Counted from the stretch's first letter, positions 25,245 through 34,465 are shown. The stretch: DNA of 64,000 bases from Jeotgalibaca sp052266715 (GCA_052266715.1 JBQPRB010000006.1); one strand, 5' to 3'. Notes: generated by a model from the letters alone, not told the origin. Translations and numbers: made by a program.

Positions 25245-26546
25245 ATGCTGGATGCTTTAAAATTAGTATATGAAGAAAAGCGTATTTGGGTAACCTTAGG
25301 CGGTAATGTCCTGATAGCGTTCATGCTGGCACTAGTCATCATAGCGCTGGATACACGGTTGATCCCGACAGTTGAACTAATATCTCCTGTTTTCTTGACG
25401 AGTGTCAACTTGGCAAAGGATATTCTTTCGCTCTTGGCAGGGTCACTCTTTTCAGTTGCCACATTCACTTTTGGGACAATGTTGGCAGTGATATCGTTTT
25501 ATTCATCCAATTTCAGTCCGAGAACAGTGGAGAATTTTTTGCTGCATAAGGCACCTATGCAAGCGCTAGGGGTGTTCCTGGGTGGGTTTATTTACTGTTT
25601 GTCTTCCTTATTCTTTATGCGTAATTCAGAACATGAGTATTTGGTGTTATCAGCCACGGTAGCCTTGATTTATGCGCTTTTCAGCGTTCTATTTTTTGTG
25701 CGTTTTGTCTATTCAGTCGCTATGTTCGTTCGCATGGAACAGCTAGTGGATCGCTTGTATCACGAAGCAGATGAATCGTTTGACAAGGCAGTGGCATTTT
25801 TTTCTGAAAAACCAACAGTTCAACATCTACCGGAATTCGACCGTCTTCATGTTTACACGATTCAAGCTACTCAAGATGGTTATGTGGAATACATCAACTT
25901 CGATCGGATGGTCACGCTAGCCCAGGAATGGGAAGGTAGCTTGGTTTTATACGTTAGAATAGGTGATTTCGTAGCACGCAATAAACCTTTAGGGATTTTA
26001 TATACGAATAAGAAAATAGACGCGATTGAGAAAATCGCAGAGCCTTTCAATCGCGCTCTTGTATTTGAAATAGCCCCATCTACGATGTATGATCCTATAT
26101 TTGCCCGGACTAAGCTGGTGGAAGTTGCACTGCGAGCAGTATCTCCGGGTATAAACGATCCTAACAGCGCCATTCATATACTGCAGTATAAAGCATTATT
26201 GGACGGGAAGATGGCTGCATTGCCAGGAAGGTTCGTACTTTTGGGTGAGCACGAAGATAATGAAGACTATACCGGTGTTGTCTTTTATGACTTCAATAAT
26301 TTTGCCAAGGATCTTTATGAAAGTTATTGGCAATTGATTCATTACATGAAGCAGGATATCTCGGGAGCCAGCGCTTTATTTGATTCGTTATTAACGGTGG
26401 CGTATGCGGCTCACCCAGAAAAATTATCGTTTATTAAATCCTATAGCACCCACGTTTACCAATTAACGACCCCGAATTTCCCGGAAGAAATGGATCAGCG
26501 TAGACTAACCGAACGCTATGAAGAGATAATGGCAATGAAGGAATAA
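25245..26546 (+). CDS. DUF2254 family membrane protein
   Basis: 433 residues from ATG 25245, chosen because AGGGGGAAA lies just upstream and the longer frame passes through the preceding terminator. Four membrane segments fill roughly residues 18-40, 63-85, 105-125 and 135-158 (VATFTFGTMLAVISFYSSNFSPR is characteristic). The C-terminal two thirds is a soluble region including GYVEYINFDRMV and SPGINDPNSAIHIL, the latter a DUF2254 hallmark. Function is not established for the family; an ion-channel-like role has been suggested only from topology. Confidence 0.88.
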   Translation: MLDALKLVYEEKRIWVTLGGNVLIAFMLALVIIALDTRLIPTVELISPVFLTSVNLAKDILSLLAGSLFSVATFTFGTMLAVISFYSSNFSPRTVENFLLHKAPMQALGVFLGGFIYCLSSLFFMRNSEHEYLVLSATVALIYALFSVLFFVRFVYSVAMFVRMEQLVDRLYHEADESFDKAVAFFSEKPTVQHLPEFDRLHVYTIQATQDGYVEYINFDRMVTLAQEWEGSLVLYVRIGDFVARNKPLGILYTNKKIDAIEKIAEPFNRALVFEIAPSTMYDPIFARTKLVEVALRAVSPGINDPNSAIHILQYKALLDGKMAALPGRFVLLGEHEDNEDYTGVVFYDFNNFAKDLYESYWQLIHYMKQDISGASALFDSLLTVAYAAHPEKLSFIKSYSTHVYQLTTPNFPEEMDQRRLTERYEEIMAMKE

Positions 26547-26649
26547 TGCGCACTTTTGTCTAGCCTAGTTGTGGGCTCTATGGTATTATTCAATATGTAG
26601 TATGTTAGAACTACAAAACAAATAAATAGCACAAAATATAGTACCGCAA

Positions 26650-26921
26650 TTTTTGGTGGCATCAGCTGATGCCATAATAGGGAATCCAGTTAAAAACTGG
26701 AGCTGCCCCCGCAACTGTTAATGTGGACGAAATAGCAAACCACTGTATCTTCTTTTGAATAAGAAATATGGGAAGGGCTAAAGTAGGATGAAACATGAGC
26801 CAGGAGACCTGCCAATGATTGTTGTTTCTATTTTTCGGGGATGAAAAAGATGAAACGGTGGGCTCTCTCAATAGGGGTTTCTATCGTTTTTTACCGTTCA
26901 TTCTAAATGGGCGGTTTTTTT
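26650..26921 (+). promoter_or_regulatory. Cobalamin (B12) riboswitch with terminator
   Basis: Clear aptamer elements in order: GGTGGCATC, AATAGGGAAT, the core GCTGCCCCCGCAACTGT at 26703-26719, CCACTGTAT, GGGAAGGGCTAAAGTAGGATGAA split around short stems, and the B12 box GCCAGGAGACCTGCC at 26799-26813. About 80 bases later a terminator stem ACCGTTCATT/AATGGGCGGT (26893-26915, wobble pairs) ends in T7. B12 binding should favour termination and so switch off the nrd operon that begins at 26953. Confidence 0.95.
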
Positions 26922-26952
26922 GTACCCAAAAAACAAAAAAGGAGAGAGCGAC

Positions 26953-27186
26953 ATGTCAAAAAAAATAACCATATACAGTAAGGTCGGGTGTGGCCAATGT
27001 ATGTTCACCAAGAAATATTTAGATAAACGCAACGTATCCTATTTCGAAAAAAATATATCTGAAAATCCTGTATGGGTGGAAGAGGTAAAAGCGCTTGGCT
27101 TCCAAAGCCTCCCTGTTATTCAAATAGAAGGTGAGCCGCCTTTTAATGGTTTCCAACCGCAACTACTGGATGCCTTGGTAAATTAA
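26953..27186 (+). CDS. nrdH: NrdH-redoxin (glutaredoxin-like electron donor for class Ib RNR)
   Basis: 77 residues from ATG 26953, behind AAGGAGAGAG; the longer frame starts inside the riboswitch terminator. The thioredoxin fold with CGQC active site is visible near the start (SKVGCGQCMFTKKYL, cysteines about 12 and 15), and FQSLPVIQIEG is the cis-proline region. NrdH reduces the C-terminal cysteines of the NrdE subunit. First gene of nrdH-nrdIE-nrdF, under the B12 riboswitch. Confidence 0.95.
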   Translation: MSKKITIYSKVGCGQCMFTKKYLDKRNVSYFEKNISENPVWVEEVKALGFQSLPVIQIEGEPPFNGFQPQLLDALVN

Positions 27187-27187
27187 G

Positions 27188-29713
27188 ATGGCAAAAATAG
27201 CTTATTTCACCGTTACGGGTCAAACTCGGCGATTCGTCGAAAAAATTCCAAATTTCAATGGGCTTGAGATAACCGTAACGAATCCGTTTGTTGAAATGGA
27301 TGAACCGTTTATTTTAATTGTTCCCACATACGTTTCTGAAGTCACTGAACCAGTAAAAGATTTTTTGGAAACGGGACAAAATAAACGCTTGTGTATAGGT
27401 ACTTTCGGTGGTGGAAACCGGAATTTCGGATCCTTGTTTTGCTTCACTGTCCATGAGATTGAAGCGGAATACGGCATTCCCGTGTTACATGAATTTGAAT
27501 TTCAGGGTAACGATTTAGACATTCAGAAATTGGAAAGAGAGTTGGATGAGTTGGGTAAACAAACGAAACGTGTTAGTTATTTTAATTTAAATAATGAAGT
27601 AAATATCCCGGTTGATGGGATGATTCCATTACAGAAAGACAAAGAGGCCGCACGCGTTTATTTCCTGGAAGAAATAAATATGAATACGGTATTTTTTCAC
27701 ACTTTAGAAGAAAAGCTCGCCTATTTGGTTCGTGAAGACTATATAGACGAGACAATCCTGAACAAGTATGAAATGTCCTACATAAAAGAGCTTTTTCAAA
27801 AACTGTATGCCCATAAATTCCGTTTCAAGAGCTTCATGGGAGCCTATAAGTTCTATACCCAATATGCCCTGAAAACGAATGATGGTACTAAATACTTGGA
27901 ACGATATGAAGACCGTATTGCATTTAATGCTTTATTCTTGGCCAACGGTGATGAGAGGTTGGCTTGGGGTTTAGCAGAAGAAATGATCACGCAACGTTAC
28001 CAACCCGCAACACCGACGTTCTTGAATGCGGGGAAAAAACGTCGTGGAGAACTAGTATCATGTTTTTTGGTTGATTTGGATGATTCGATGCTTTCGATTG
28101 GTCGCGGCATAAACTCAGCATTGCAGCTATCCAGAAAAGGTGGCGGTGTGGGCGTCAATTTATCAAATTTACGTGAAGCAGGGGCACCGATCAAAAAAAT
28201 AGAAAATGCCTCCTCTGGTGTTGTCCCAGTGATGAAATTATTGGAAGACAGCTTCAGCTATAGTAATCAGCTCGGGCAAAGGAATGGGGCTGGGGCCGTT
28301 TATTTGAATGTTTTCCACCCCGATATCTATGCCTTCTTATCTACCAAAAAAGAAAACGCAGACGAAAAAATTCGGGTAAAAACATTGTCACTAGGCTTAG
28401 TGGTTCCTGATAAATATTATGAATTATTAAAAACAAATCGTCCCATGTATTTATTCAGTCCTTATGATGTGGAGAGAGAATATGGTGTGCCGTTTTCTTA
28501 TATCAACATAACTGAAAAATACGATGAAATGATTGCTAATGATGAAATCCGTAAGTACAAAATTAATGCACGGGATTTGGAACAAGAAATTTCCCGTCTC
28601 CAACAGGAATCGGGCTATCCATATATTATCAATATTGATACTGTCAACAAGGCAAATCCCGTTGATGGAAAAATAATAATGAGTAACTTGTGCAGTGAAA
28701 TTTTCCAACCGCAAGAACCCTCAATCTTAAATGATGACTTATCCTATCAAATCACAGGGACGGATATCAGCTGTAATCTGGGTTCGACAAATATCCCGAA
28801 TATCCTTGAATCACCGGATTTTGGCAAATCTATCGAAGTAGCCGTACGTGCGTTAACAACTGTTACTGAGCAAACGGATATCAATGAAGTACCCACAATT
28901 AAAAAAGGAAATGCGCTATATCACACTATCGGCTTAGGCGCGATGGGATTGCATACTGCATTTGCACTCAACCAAATGACATATGGTTCACCGGAGTCCC
29001 TTGAGTTTACAGATGCCTATTTCCGGTCATTGAATTATTATTCATTGGTAGCAAGTAACAAAATAGCCATGGAAAAAAAGAGGGCTTTTCATAATTTTGA
29101 AAAATCAAAATATGCAGATGGTAGCTATTTTGAGCCTTATTTGAAAGGAGAATTCCAGTTTCTATCAGATAAGGTGGCGGCTATCTTCAAAAATGTCGCA
29201 ATTCCAACTGTTTCGGATTGGGAAAAGCTGAAAGAAAATGTCCAGAAATATGGCCTTTACCATCGTAATCGCCTGGCAATCGCACCGAATGGATCTATCT
29301 CATATATCAATGAAACAAGTGCTTCTTTACATCCTATTACGCAACGAATCGAGCATCGTCAAGAAAAAACAGTGGGTGCCATTTTCTATCCAGCTCCTTA
29401 TTTATCCAATGAAACGATGCCTTATTACACATCAGCTTTTGACATGGATCAACGTAAAATAATTGATGTATATGCCGCTGCACAGCCACATATTGATCAA
29501 GGTATGAGTTTAACATTATTCATGCGCTCGCAAATTCCGGAAGGCTTATACGAATGGAAAGTTGGTAAAACGACTGCCATGACCACCCGAGACTTAAATC
29601 GCCTTCGCAATTATGCGTTTAGCAAGGGAATTAAATCGTTATACTACGTTCGAACATATACGGATGATGGAGATATTATTGGTGCAAATTCTTGTGAAAG
29701 CTGCATGGTATAG
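27188..29713 (+). CDS. NrdI-NrdE fusion: flavodoxin activator joined to class Ib ribonucleotide reductase large subunit
   Basis: 841 residues in one uninterrupted frame. Residues 1 to about 120 are NrdI (AYFTVTGQTRRFVEKI, flavin loop GTFGGGNRNFGSLFC at 71-85), the flavodoxin that makes the oxidant to activate the NrdF metal site. Residues about 165-841 are a full NrdE catalytic subunit that reduces NDPs: Cys292 (VSCFLVD), the radical-site block N500-L-C502-S-E504, and C-terminal redox pair Cys836/Cys839 (SCESC). About 45 polar residues link the two. NrdI and NrdE are usually separate genes. The ATG lies one base after the nrdH stop without a clear ribosome site, so translation is likely coupled. 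Confidence 0.94.
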   Translation: MAKIAYFTVTGQTRRFVEKIPNFNGLEITVTNPFVEMDEPFILIVPTYVSEVTEPVKDFLETGQNKRLCIGTFGGGNRNFGSLFCFTVHEIEAEYGIPVLHEFEFQGNDLDIQKLERELDELGKQTKRVSYFNLNNEVNIPVDGMIPLQKDKEAARVYFLEEINMNTVFFHTLEEKLAYLVREDYIDETILNKYEMSYIKELFQKLYAHKFRFKSFMGAYKFYTQYALKTNDGTKYLERYEDRIAFNALFLANGDERLAWGLAEEMITQRYQPATPTFLNAGKKRRGELVSCFLVDLDDSMLSIGRGINSALQLSRKGGGVGVNLSNLREAGAPIKKIENASSGVVPVMKLLEDSFSYSNQLGQRNGAGAVYLNVFHPDIYAFLSTKKENADEKIRVKTLSLGLVVPDKYYELLKTNRPMYLFSPYDVEREYGVPFSYINITEKYDEMIANDEIRKYKINARDLEQEISRLQQESGYPYIINIDTVNKANPVDGKIIMSNLCSEIFQPQEPSILNDDLSYQITGTDISCNLGSTNIPNILESPDFGKSIEVAVRALTTVTEQTDINEVPTIKKGNALYHTIGLGAMGLHTAFALNQMTYGSPESLEFTDAYFRSLNYYSLVASNKIAMEKKRAFHNFEKSKYADGSYFEPYLKGEFQFLSDKVAAIFKNVAIPTVSDWEKLKENVQKYGLYHRNRLAIAPNGSISYINETSASLHPITQRIEHRQEKTVGAIFYPAPYLSNETMPYYTSAFDMDQRKIIDVYAAAQPHIDQGMSLTLFMRSQIPEGLYEWKVGKTTAMTTRDLNRLRNYAFSKGIKSLYYVRTYTDDGDIIGANSCESCMV

Positions 29714-29724
29714 GGGGAATAGGC

Positions 29725-30675
29725 ATGAATTATTTAGCAATTGACTGGAATAAACTAGAAGACGAACTGGATAAACATACATGGGAAAAACTGACTTCCC
29801 AGTTTTGGCTGGATACCCGCATTCCGGTCTCAAATGATTTGGATGATTGGAGAAGTTTGACGGAAGAAGAGCGCGAAGTTGTCAATAAAGCCTTTGGCGG
29901 TCTAACGTTACTGGATACCTTGCAATCGGAAGAAGGAGCTAATGTCATGCGGGAAGATGTCCGAACCCAGCATGAGGAAGCTGTCTTGAATAATATCTTG
30001 TTTATGGAGTCCGTCCATGCGAAAAGTTACAGTACAATTTTTATCTCTTTGAATAATAACCGCAAAATCGAAGAAATTTTCGAATGGACCAATTCAAATC
30101 AGACTCTGCAATACAAAGCGAAGCGTATTAATGAGATTTACCAAACAGGTTCAGCCTTGCAGAAAAAAATTGCGAGTGTGTTTTTGGAATCATTCTTGTT
30201 TTACAGTGGTTTTTATACACCGTTGTGGTACCTGGGAAATAACCTACTTCCAAACGTAGCGGAAATAATCAAGCTGATTATCCGCGATGAATCTGTTCAT
30301 GGCACTTATCTTGGTTACAAATTCCAACTGGGATACAACCAGTTAAATGAAAGTGAACAAGCTGAAATTCGTGATTGGATGTATGAACTGCTTTACGATT
30401 TAATGGAAAATGAATTGGCTTATACGCAGGAAGTTTATGATCAAATCGGTTGGACGAACGAGGTGAAGACATTCGTTAAGTATAATGCGAACAAAGCGTT
30501 ACAAAACCTGGGATTTGAACCATTTTTCACGGATGCAAATGCAGAAGATGTCAATCCGATTGTCATGAATGGCCTCTCGACTGATACGGCGAACCATGAT
30601 TTTTTCTCGCAAGTCGGATCTGGTTATTTGATGGGGAATGTTGAAGCCATGGAAGATGATGATTATGATTTTTAG
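29725..30675 (+). CDS. nrdF: Class Ib ribonucleotide reductase small subunit NrdF
   Basis: 316 residues. It holds the dimanganese (or diiron) site and stable tyrosyl radical that starts catalysis in NrdE. Ligands line up at Asp64, Glu95, His98, Glu155, Glu189 and His192 (motifs TLLDTLQ, MESVHAKSYS, FLESFLFYSGF and RDESVHG), with Tyr102 as the radical residue. The ribosome site is GGGGGAAT. It is the last gene of the B12-riboswitch operon and is followed by a strong terminator. Confidence 0.96.
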   Translation: MNYLAIDWNKLEDELDKHTWEKLTSQFWLDTRIPVSNDLDDWRSLTEEEREVVNKAFGGLTLLDTLQSEEGANVMREDVRTQHEEAVLNNILFMESVHAKSYSTIFISLNNNRKIEEIFEWTNSNQTLQYKAKRINEIYQTGSALQKKIASVFLESFLFYSGFYTPLWYLGNNLLPNVAEIIKLIIRDESVHGTYLGYKFQLGYNQLNESEQAEIRDWMYELLYDLMENELAYTQEVYDQIGWTNEVKTFVKYNANKALQNLGFEPFFTDANAEDVNPIVMNGLSTDTANHDFFSQVGSGYLMGNVEAMEDDDYDF

Positions 30676-30683
30676 GTAAGAAT

Positions 30684-30725
30684 AAAAACGCCATAGCGGA
30701 GGTTAAGTCCCGCTATGGCGTTTTT
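30684..30725. terminator. Bidirectional terminator after nrdF
   Basis: AAAAACGCCATAGCGG and its exact 16-base complement around a ten-base loop. It ends the nrd operon and also overlaps the stop codon of the convergent gene. Confidence 0.93.
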
Positions 30726-31702
30726 CACTTGGTCTCCAACTCATGAGCATCCACCATCTCAATTCCCGCCATGGTTCCCGTTCCCTGATAATGAAAACCA
30801 TCCGTTTTGTCCCAAAGCTCCATCTCAATGGTTCCTGAGACACCTTCTTTAATGCTTTTATCCATTCCCGTTAAAACAGGGGCTAACAAAACGCCTTGAT
30901 GTTCAGTTTTTCCGTAAATCTTTACTTTCGCTTGATTGTTTTCCATTGTTACCAACACCTCTTTAGATGAAGGTAAAGATAGTTTGATTTTACTATTATT
31001 GTAGGTGGCAAAACGGTATTCTTTACCATTTACCTGGATATTTGAAATGAAACCCAACAAGTCCCGGAAATAGAAAGGAACATGTGCCATAGAAAAGAAA
31101 AGACTGGTTTCATCTTCATCAAAATGATTGCTTTGTAGCCAAACGTAATTTTTAGGGAATTTCGTTCCCCAGTCTTTTTCGATGTAACCTTTACCACCCG
31201 TAAAATCCACCGATTTACCATTAATAAGGAGGGAACCTTCCAAGACGTGATTCATACTTGTGATACCGTGGTAGCATTCCATCTTTGGAACATAAGCATA
31301 AGGCCCCATAATACTAGGCTGCGAAATGGATGAATGAATCGGGCTGAAAGGTCCGATTTTCAAATTTCCTTCTATATGGTCTGACTCCGTTTCAAGATGC
31401 ACTGAAAGTAAACTCTCGGAGAAAAAATTATCTTCAATTTTAACGGCGAAAGGATCGTCATTCCAAATAAAAGAAGCCGTAGGGAAGCGAACGTAACCTG
31501 TAGCAGTACTCTCTACACCTTCCTGGACTAAAATGTATTGCACGAAACAATGGGGGTCTTTTTCATTCAAACTAATACCAGGGATGAAACTAATGGCCGT
31601 TTTGCCATCTGTACTAACTTGTTTATAATACCAACCCTCAAAGTAATTCTTTTTTCTACGCTTTCCTTGAAAGAGATTTGGATTTGTCCACGCTTTTCCC
31701 AC
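30725..31702 (-). CDS. Tocopherol-cyclase-like protein
   Basis: About 325 residues. I start at GTG 31702, nine bases after AGGAGA; a GTG at 31711 is in frame but overlaps that site. The N-terminus KNYFEGWYYKQVSTDGKTAISFIPGIS matches the tocopherol-cyclase-like family, as do YGPYAYVPKMECYHGITSMNH-type segments (GPYAYVPKMECYHG) and GYIEKDWGTKFP. Bacteria without tocopherol carry such proteins, where the role is unknown; a beta-barrel binding or isomerising lipid-like molecules is the usual guess. It is a single gene convergent with nrdF. Confidence 0.85.
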   Translation of the reverse strand: MGKAWTNPNLFQGKRRKKNYFEGWYYKQVSTDGKTAISFIPGISLNEKDPHCFVQYILVQEGVESTATGYVRFPTASFIWNDDPFAVKIEDNFFSESLLSVHLETESDHIEGNLKIGPFSPIHSSISQPSIMGPYAYVPKMECYHGITSMNHVLEGSLLINGKSVDFTGGKGYIEKDWGTKFPKNYVWLQSNHFDEDETSLFFSMAHVPFYFRDLLGFISNIQVNGKEYRFATYNNSKIKLSLPSSKEVLVTMENNQAKVKIYGKTEHQGVLLAPVLTGMDKSIKEGVSGTIEMELWDKTDGFHYQGTGTMAGIEMVDAHELETK

Positions 31703-31801
31703 AATAATCACTCTCCTACCAACGTTATTTACTTAACTATGCCTGAGCACTATAATGATGTCAAACGGTTGCTATTTGTATGGATTGGAAATTTGGTTCT
31801 A

Positions 31802-31810
31802 TGATATAAT
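31802..31810 (+). promoter_or_regulatory. Extended -10 promoter element
   Basis: TGATATAAT, an extended -10 without a good -35, about 40 bases upstream of the tautomerase gene. Confidence 0.5.
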
Positions 31811-31850
31811 CACGTCAAGAGTATCTTAAATTTGAATGGAGGCAAACGAT

Positions 31851-32027
31851 ATGCCATTTGTACGGATCCAACTAAAAGAAGGACGCACGCCTGAGCAAAA
31901 AGCAGAACTTGCAAAAGCAATCATTGAAAAAATGGATGAATTAAATTTTGCAGTACCTGAATCAGTGCGTGTCATTTATGAGGATATGGCCCCAGAAGAT
32001 TTTTATAGTGGAGAAAAGAAAGATTAA
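31851..32027 (+). CDS. 4-oxalocrotonate tautomerase family enzyme
   Basis: 58 residues from ATG 31851 (AATGGAGG upstream). After removal of Met, Pro1 becomes the N-terminal catalytic base (MPFVRIQLKEGRTPEQKAELAKAI). An Arg near residue 38 (SVRVIYEDM) is the usual second active-site residue. Family members are small hexameric tautomerases; in Firmicutes the physiological substrate is mostly unknown. Single gene with its own promoter and terminator. Confidence 0.93.
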   Translation: MPFVRIQLKEGRTPEQKAELAKAIIEKMDELNFAVPESVRVIYEDMAPEDFYSGEKKD

Positions 32028-32036
32028 CAACAAGAA

Positions 32037-32083
32037 AAGATACCAGCCGGAGTGAATCGCTCACGGTTGGTATTTCTTTTTTA
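32037..32083 (+). terminator. Terminator of the tautomerase gene
   Basis: GATACCAGCCG pairs with CGGTTGGTAT, with an internal GAGTGA/TCAC stem, then a T run. Confidence 0.88.
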
Positions 32084-32150
32084 TATAATGGAGGTGTGGA
32101 GAATTCATATCCATCAGGAAGAACCTTGTGTTAAAATAAATCCAATGATT

Positions 32151-32166
32151 GTTTACAACTGTAAAC
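32151..32166 (+). promoter_or_regulatory. CopY-type cop box
   Basis: GTTTACAACTGTAAAC is a palindrome containing the CopY operator core TACA-N2-TGTA. It lies 16 bases before the copper ATPase start, close to the ribosome site GGAAGGAG. Copper-dependent derepression is the expected control; no copY gene is in the window. Confidence 0.85.
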
Positions 32167-32181
32167 GGAAGGAGAAAAGAC

Positions 32182-34251
32182 ATGGATAATCATAACCACC
32201 ACCAACATCACGATCACGACGAGCAAAACCACAACCATGAACACCATCATGAAGACCACGGTCACGATCATACCGAAAGTCACGACCACCATTCCATGAA
32301 TCATGATGACCATAGTCATCACCATCATGGGAACTTTAAGGAGATATTCTTTAGGTCTTTACCTTTGGGAGTTATCATTTTGATTCTTTCACCGATGATG
32401 GGGGTTAGATTGCCATTTCAATTTACCTTCCCTTATTCGGATATCTTGGTAACAATCCTCTCGACAATATTGTTTATTTATGGGGGAAAACCATTTTATC
32501 AGGGAGCCAAACATGAATTTCGGCAGAAATCTCCAGGAATGATGGCTTTGATTACTCTAGGTATAACAGTCTCATATTTGTATAGTGTGTATGCGGTCGT
32601 TGCAAGTTACATGACAGGAGAACATATCATGGATTTCTTCTTCGAATTTGCCTCCCTAATTCTCATCATGCTTTTGGGGCATTGGATTGAAATGAAGGCA
32701 GTCGGAGAGGCCGGGGATGCTCAAAAAGCATTAGCTGAACTCTTACCCAAAGACGCGCATATTGTAAAGGGTGACGATACGATTGAAACACGGCCAGTAG
32801 CGGAAATAAAAATAGGTGATTTGGTTCGTGTGCAAGCCGGTGAAAATATTCCTGCTGATGGCAAAATAATTCGTGGAGAGTCACGGGTTAATGAAGCATT
32901 ACTGACGGGTGAATCGAAACCGATAACGAAGCATGTTGGTGATGAAGTTATTGGTGGTTCGACGAATGGAGAAGGAATTTTGTTCCTCGAAGTTACTGAA
33001 ACAGGGGACCAATCTTTCATTTCTCAAGTTCAAACATTAATCTCTCAAGCGCAGAATCAACCTTCACGTGCGGAAAATATGGCTAACAAAGTTGCAGGTT
33101 GGTTATTTTATATTGCGGTCGTTGTGGCAGCTATTGCTTTCTTAATTTGGCTTTTTGTTGCTGATGTTGAAGCCGCGGTTTTATTTACGGTTACGACCTT
33201 GGTTATTGCGTGTCCGCATGCTTTAGGGTTAGCGATTCCTCTTGTTGTGGCTCGCAGTACGAGTTTGGGCGCAAGTCGCGGTTTGTTGGTTAAGGACCGT
33301 GAAGCTCTGGAACTGGCGAACAAAGCGGACGTGATGGTATTGGATAAGACGGGGACGTTAACGACTGGAGAATTCAAGGTAATGGATGTCCAACTTTTAG
33401 AAAATGGTCATAACAAAAATCAAGTGATTGCTTTGATGGCAGGAATCGAAGGTGGCTCTAGTCATCCGATTGCCCAATCGATTGTAAGGTATGCTGATGA
33501 AAATGGGGTTGAAGCTGTCAAATTTGATCATATTGAAGTCGTTTCCGGTGCTGGAGTAGAAGGCCATGTGAACGGTCATCATTACCAGTTGTTCAGTCAA
33601 AAATCCTATGGAAAAAATATCACAATTGAGTTTACAAAAGGAGCTACCATAAGTGTGTTGATTGAGGATGGTGAAGCTATTGGATTGGTTGCTTTAGGCG
33701 ATGCATTGAAGGAATCAAGCAAGGACTTAATCATGACTTTGAAATCGCAGGGTATCCAACCCATTATGGCAACAGGTGATAATGAACAAGCAGCGCAAGG
33801 TACCGCAGAGGCATTGGGAATCGATTATCTGGCAAATCAATCGCCTCAAGACAAGTACAATTTGGTGGAAAAATTAAAAAAAGAGGGCAAGACAGTCATC
33901 ATGGTTGGGGATGGTGTCAATGATGCACCATCGTTAGCTCTGGCAGATGTCGGCATTGCTGTTGGTGCTGGCACACAGGTTGCCCTGGATTCAGCAGATG
34001 TCGTTTTGACCCAATCTGACCCAGGAGATATTGCGTCATTTATCGAACTAGCTAAAAAGACAACGCGTAAAATGAACGAGAACTTGCTATGGGGAGCAGG
34101 ATACAACTTTATCGCCATTCCCTTGGCGGCGGGGCTATTGGCACCCATTGGATTCACGCTTTCCCCAGCAGTAGGGGCGATTTTGATGTCGTTGTCTACC
34201 GTAATTGTGGCGGTTAATGCCATGTTCTTGCGTTTGGATGACAAAAGATGA
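32182..34251 (+). CDS. copB: CopB-type copper/silver-exporting P-type ATPase
   Basis: 689 residues from ATG 32182 (GGAAGGAGAAAAG upstream). The N-terminus is very histidine-rich (NHNHHHQHHDHD-like, about residues 1-55), replacing cysteine-type metal domains. The membrane metal site is CPH (VIACPHALG, about residue 344), the mark of the P1B-3 CopB group. Also present: TGES, DKTGTLTTG (phosphorylated Asp about 388), GGSSHPIAQS and GDGVNDAPSLALADVG. ATP-driven export of copper or silver from the cytosol. A CopY-type palindrome precedes it. Stands as a single gene. Confidence 0.95.
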   Translation: MDNHNHHQHHDHDEQNHNHEHHHEDHGHDHTESHDHHSMNHDDHSHHHHGNFKEIFFRSLPLGVIILILSPMMGVRLPFQFTFPYSDILVTILSTILFIYGGKPFYQGAKHEFRQKSPGMMALITLGITVSYLYSVYAVVASYMTGEHIMDFFFEFASLILIMLLGHWIEMKAVGEAGDAQKALAELLPKDAHIVKGDDTIETRPVAEIKIGDLVRVQAGENIPADGKIIRGESRVNEALLTGESKPITKHVGDEVIGGSTNGEGILFLEVTETGDQSFISQVQTLISQAQNQPSRAENMANKVAGWLFYIAVVVAAIAFLIWLFVADVEAAVLFTVTTLVIACPHALGLAIPLVVARSTSLGASRGLLVKDREALELANKADVMVLDKTGTLTTGEFKVMDVQLLENGHNKNQVIALMAGIEGGSSHPIAQSIVRYADENGVEAVKFDHIEVVSGAGVEGHVNGHHYQLFSQKSYGKNITIEFTKGATISVLIEDGEAIGLVALGDALKESSKDLIMTLKSQGIQPIMATGDNEQAAQGTAEALGIDYLANQSPQDKYNLVEKLKKEGKTVIMVGDGVNDAPSLALADVGIAVGAGTQVALDSADVVLTQSDPGDIASFIELAKKTTRKMNENLLWGAGYNFIAIPLAAGLLAPIGFTLSPAVGAILMSLSTVIVAVNAMFLRLDDKR

Positions 34252-34295
34252 AAAAGACTTGGGAAATAATTAGCCCAGGCAGTAAGAAATATACA

Positions 34296-34465
34296 CACTC
34301 AGCTTTGCGAGTGAGCTTTTTTCCAGGATTTAGCTCACTCAGATTAAAATTTCCCAGTGAGTGAGCCTTTTTCAAAAAAATAGCTCACTCACGGGAAAAA
34401 ATCTCGCTGAGTGAGCTATTAGTTGTTATAAAGCCGACTCGCGCAAAGTGAGTCGGCTTTTTTAG
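34296..34465. repeat. Tandem hairpin array C (four hairpins)
   Basis: Successive inverted repeats: CACTC/GAGTG (34296-34313, eroded), GCTCACTCA/TGAGTGAGC (34333-34341, 34358-34366), AGCTCACTCA/TGAGTGAGCT (34382-34391, 34408-34417) and AGCCGACTC/GAGTCGGCT (34432-34440, 34450-34458) followed by six T. Arms of the second and third match the third hairpin of array A. Placed between convergent copB and CDF genes, so it also serves as their terminator region. Confidence 0.85.

Noticed and set aside
32131..32328. Minus-strand frame of 65 residues rich in Met and Val
   Set aside because: It is the reverse complement of the histidine-rich start of copB; its composition follows from CAT/ATG repeats.
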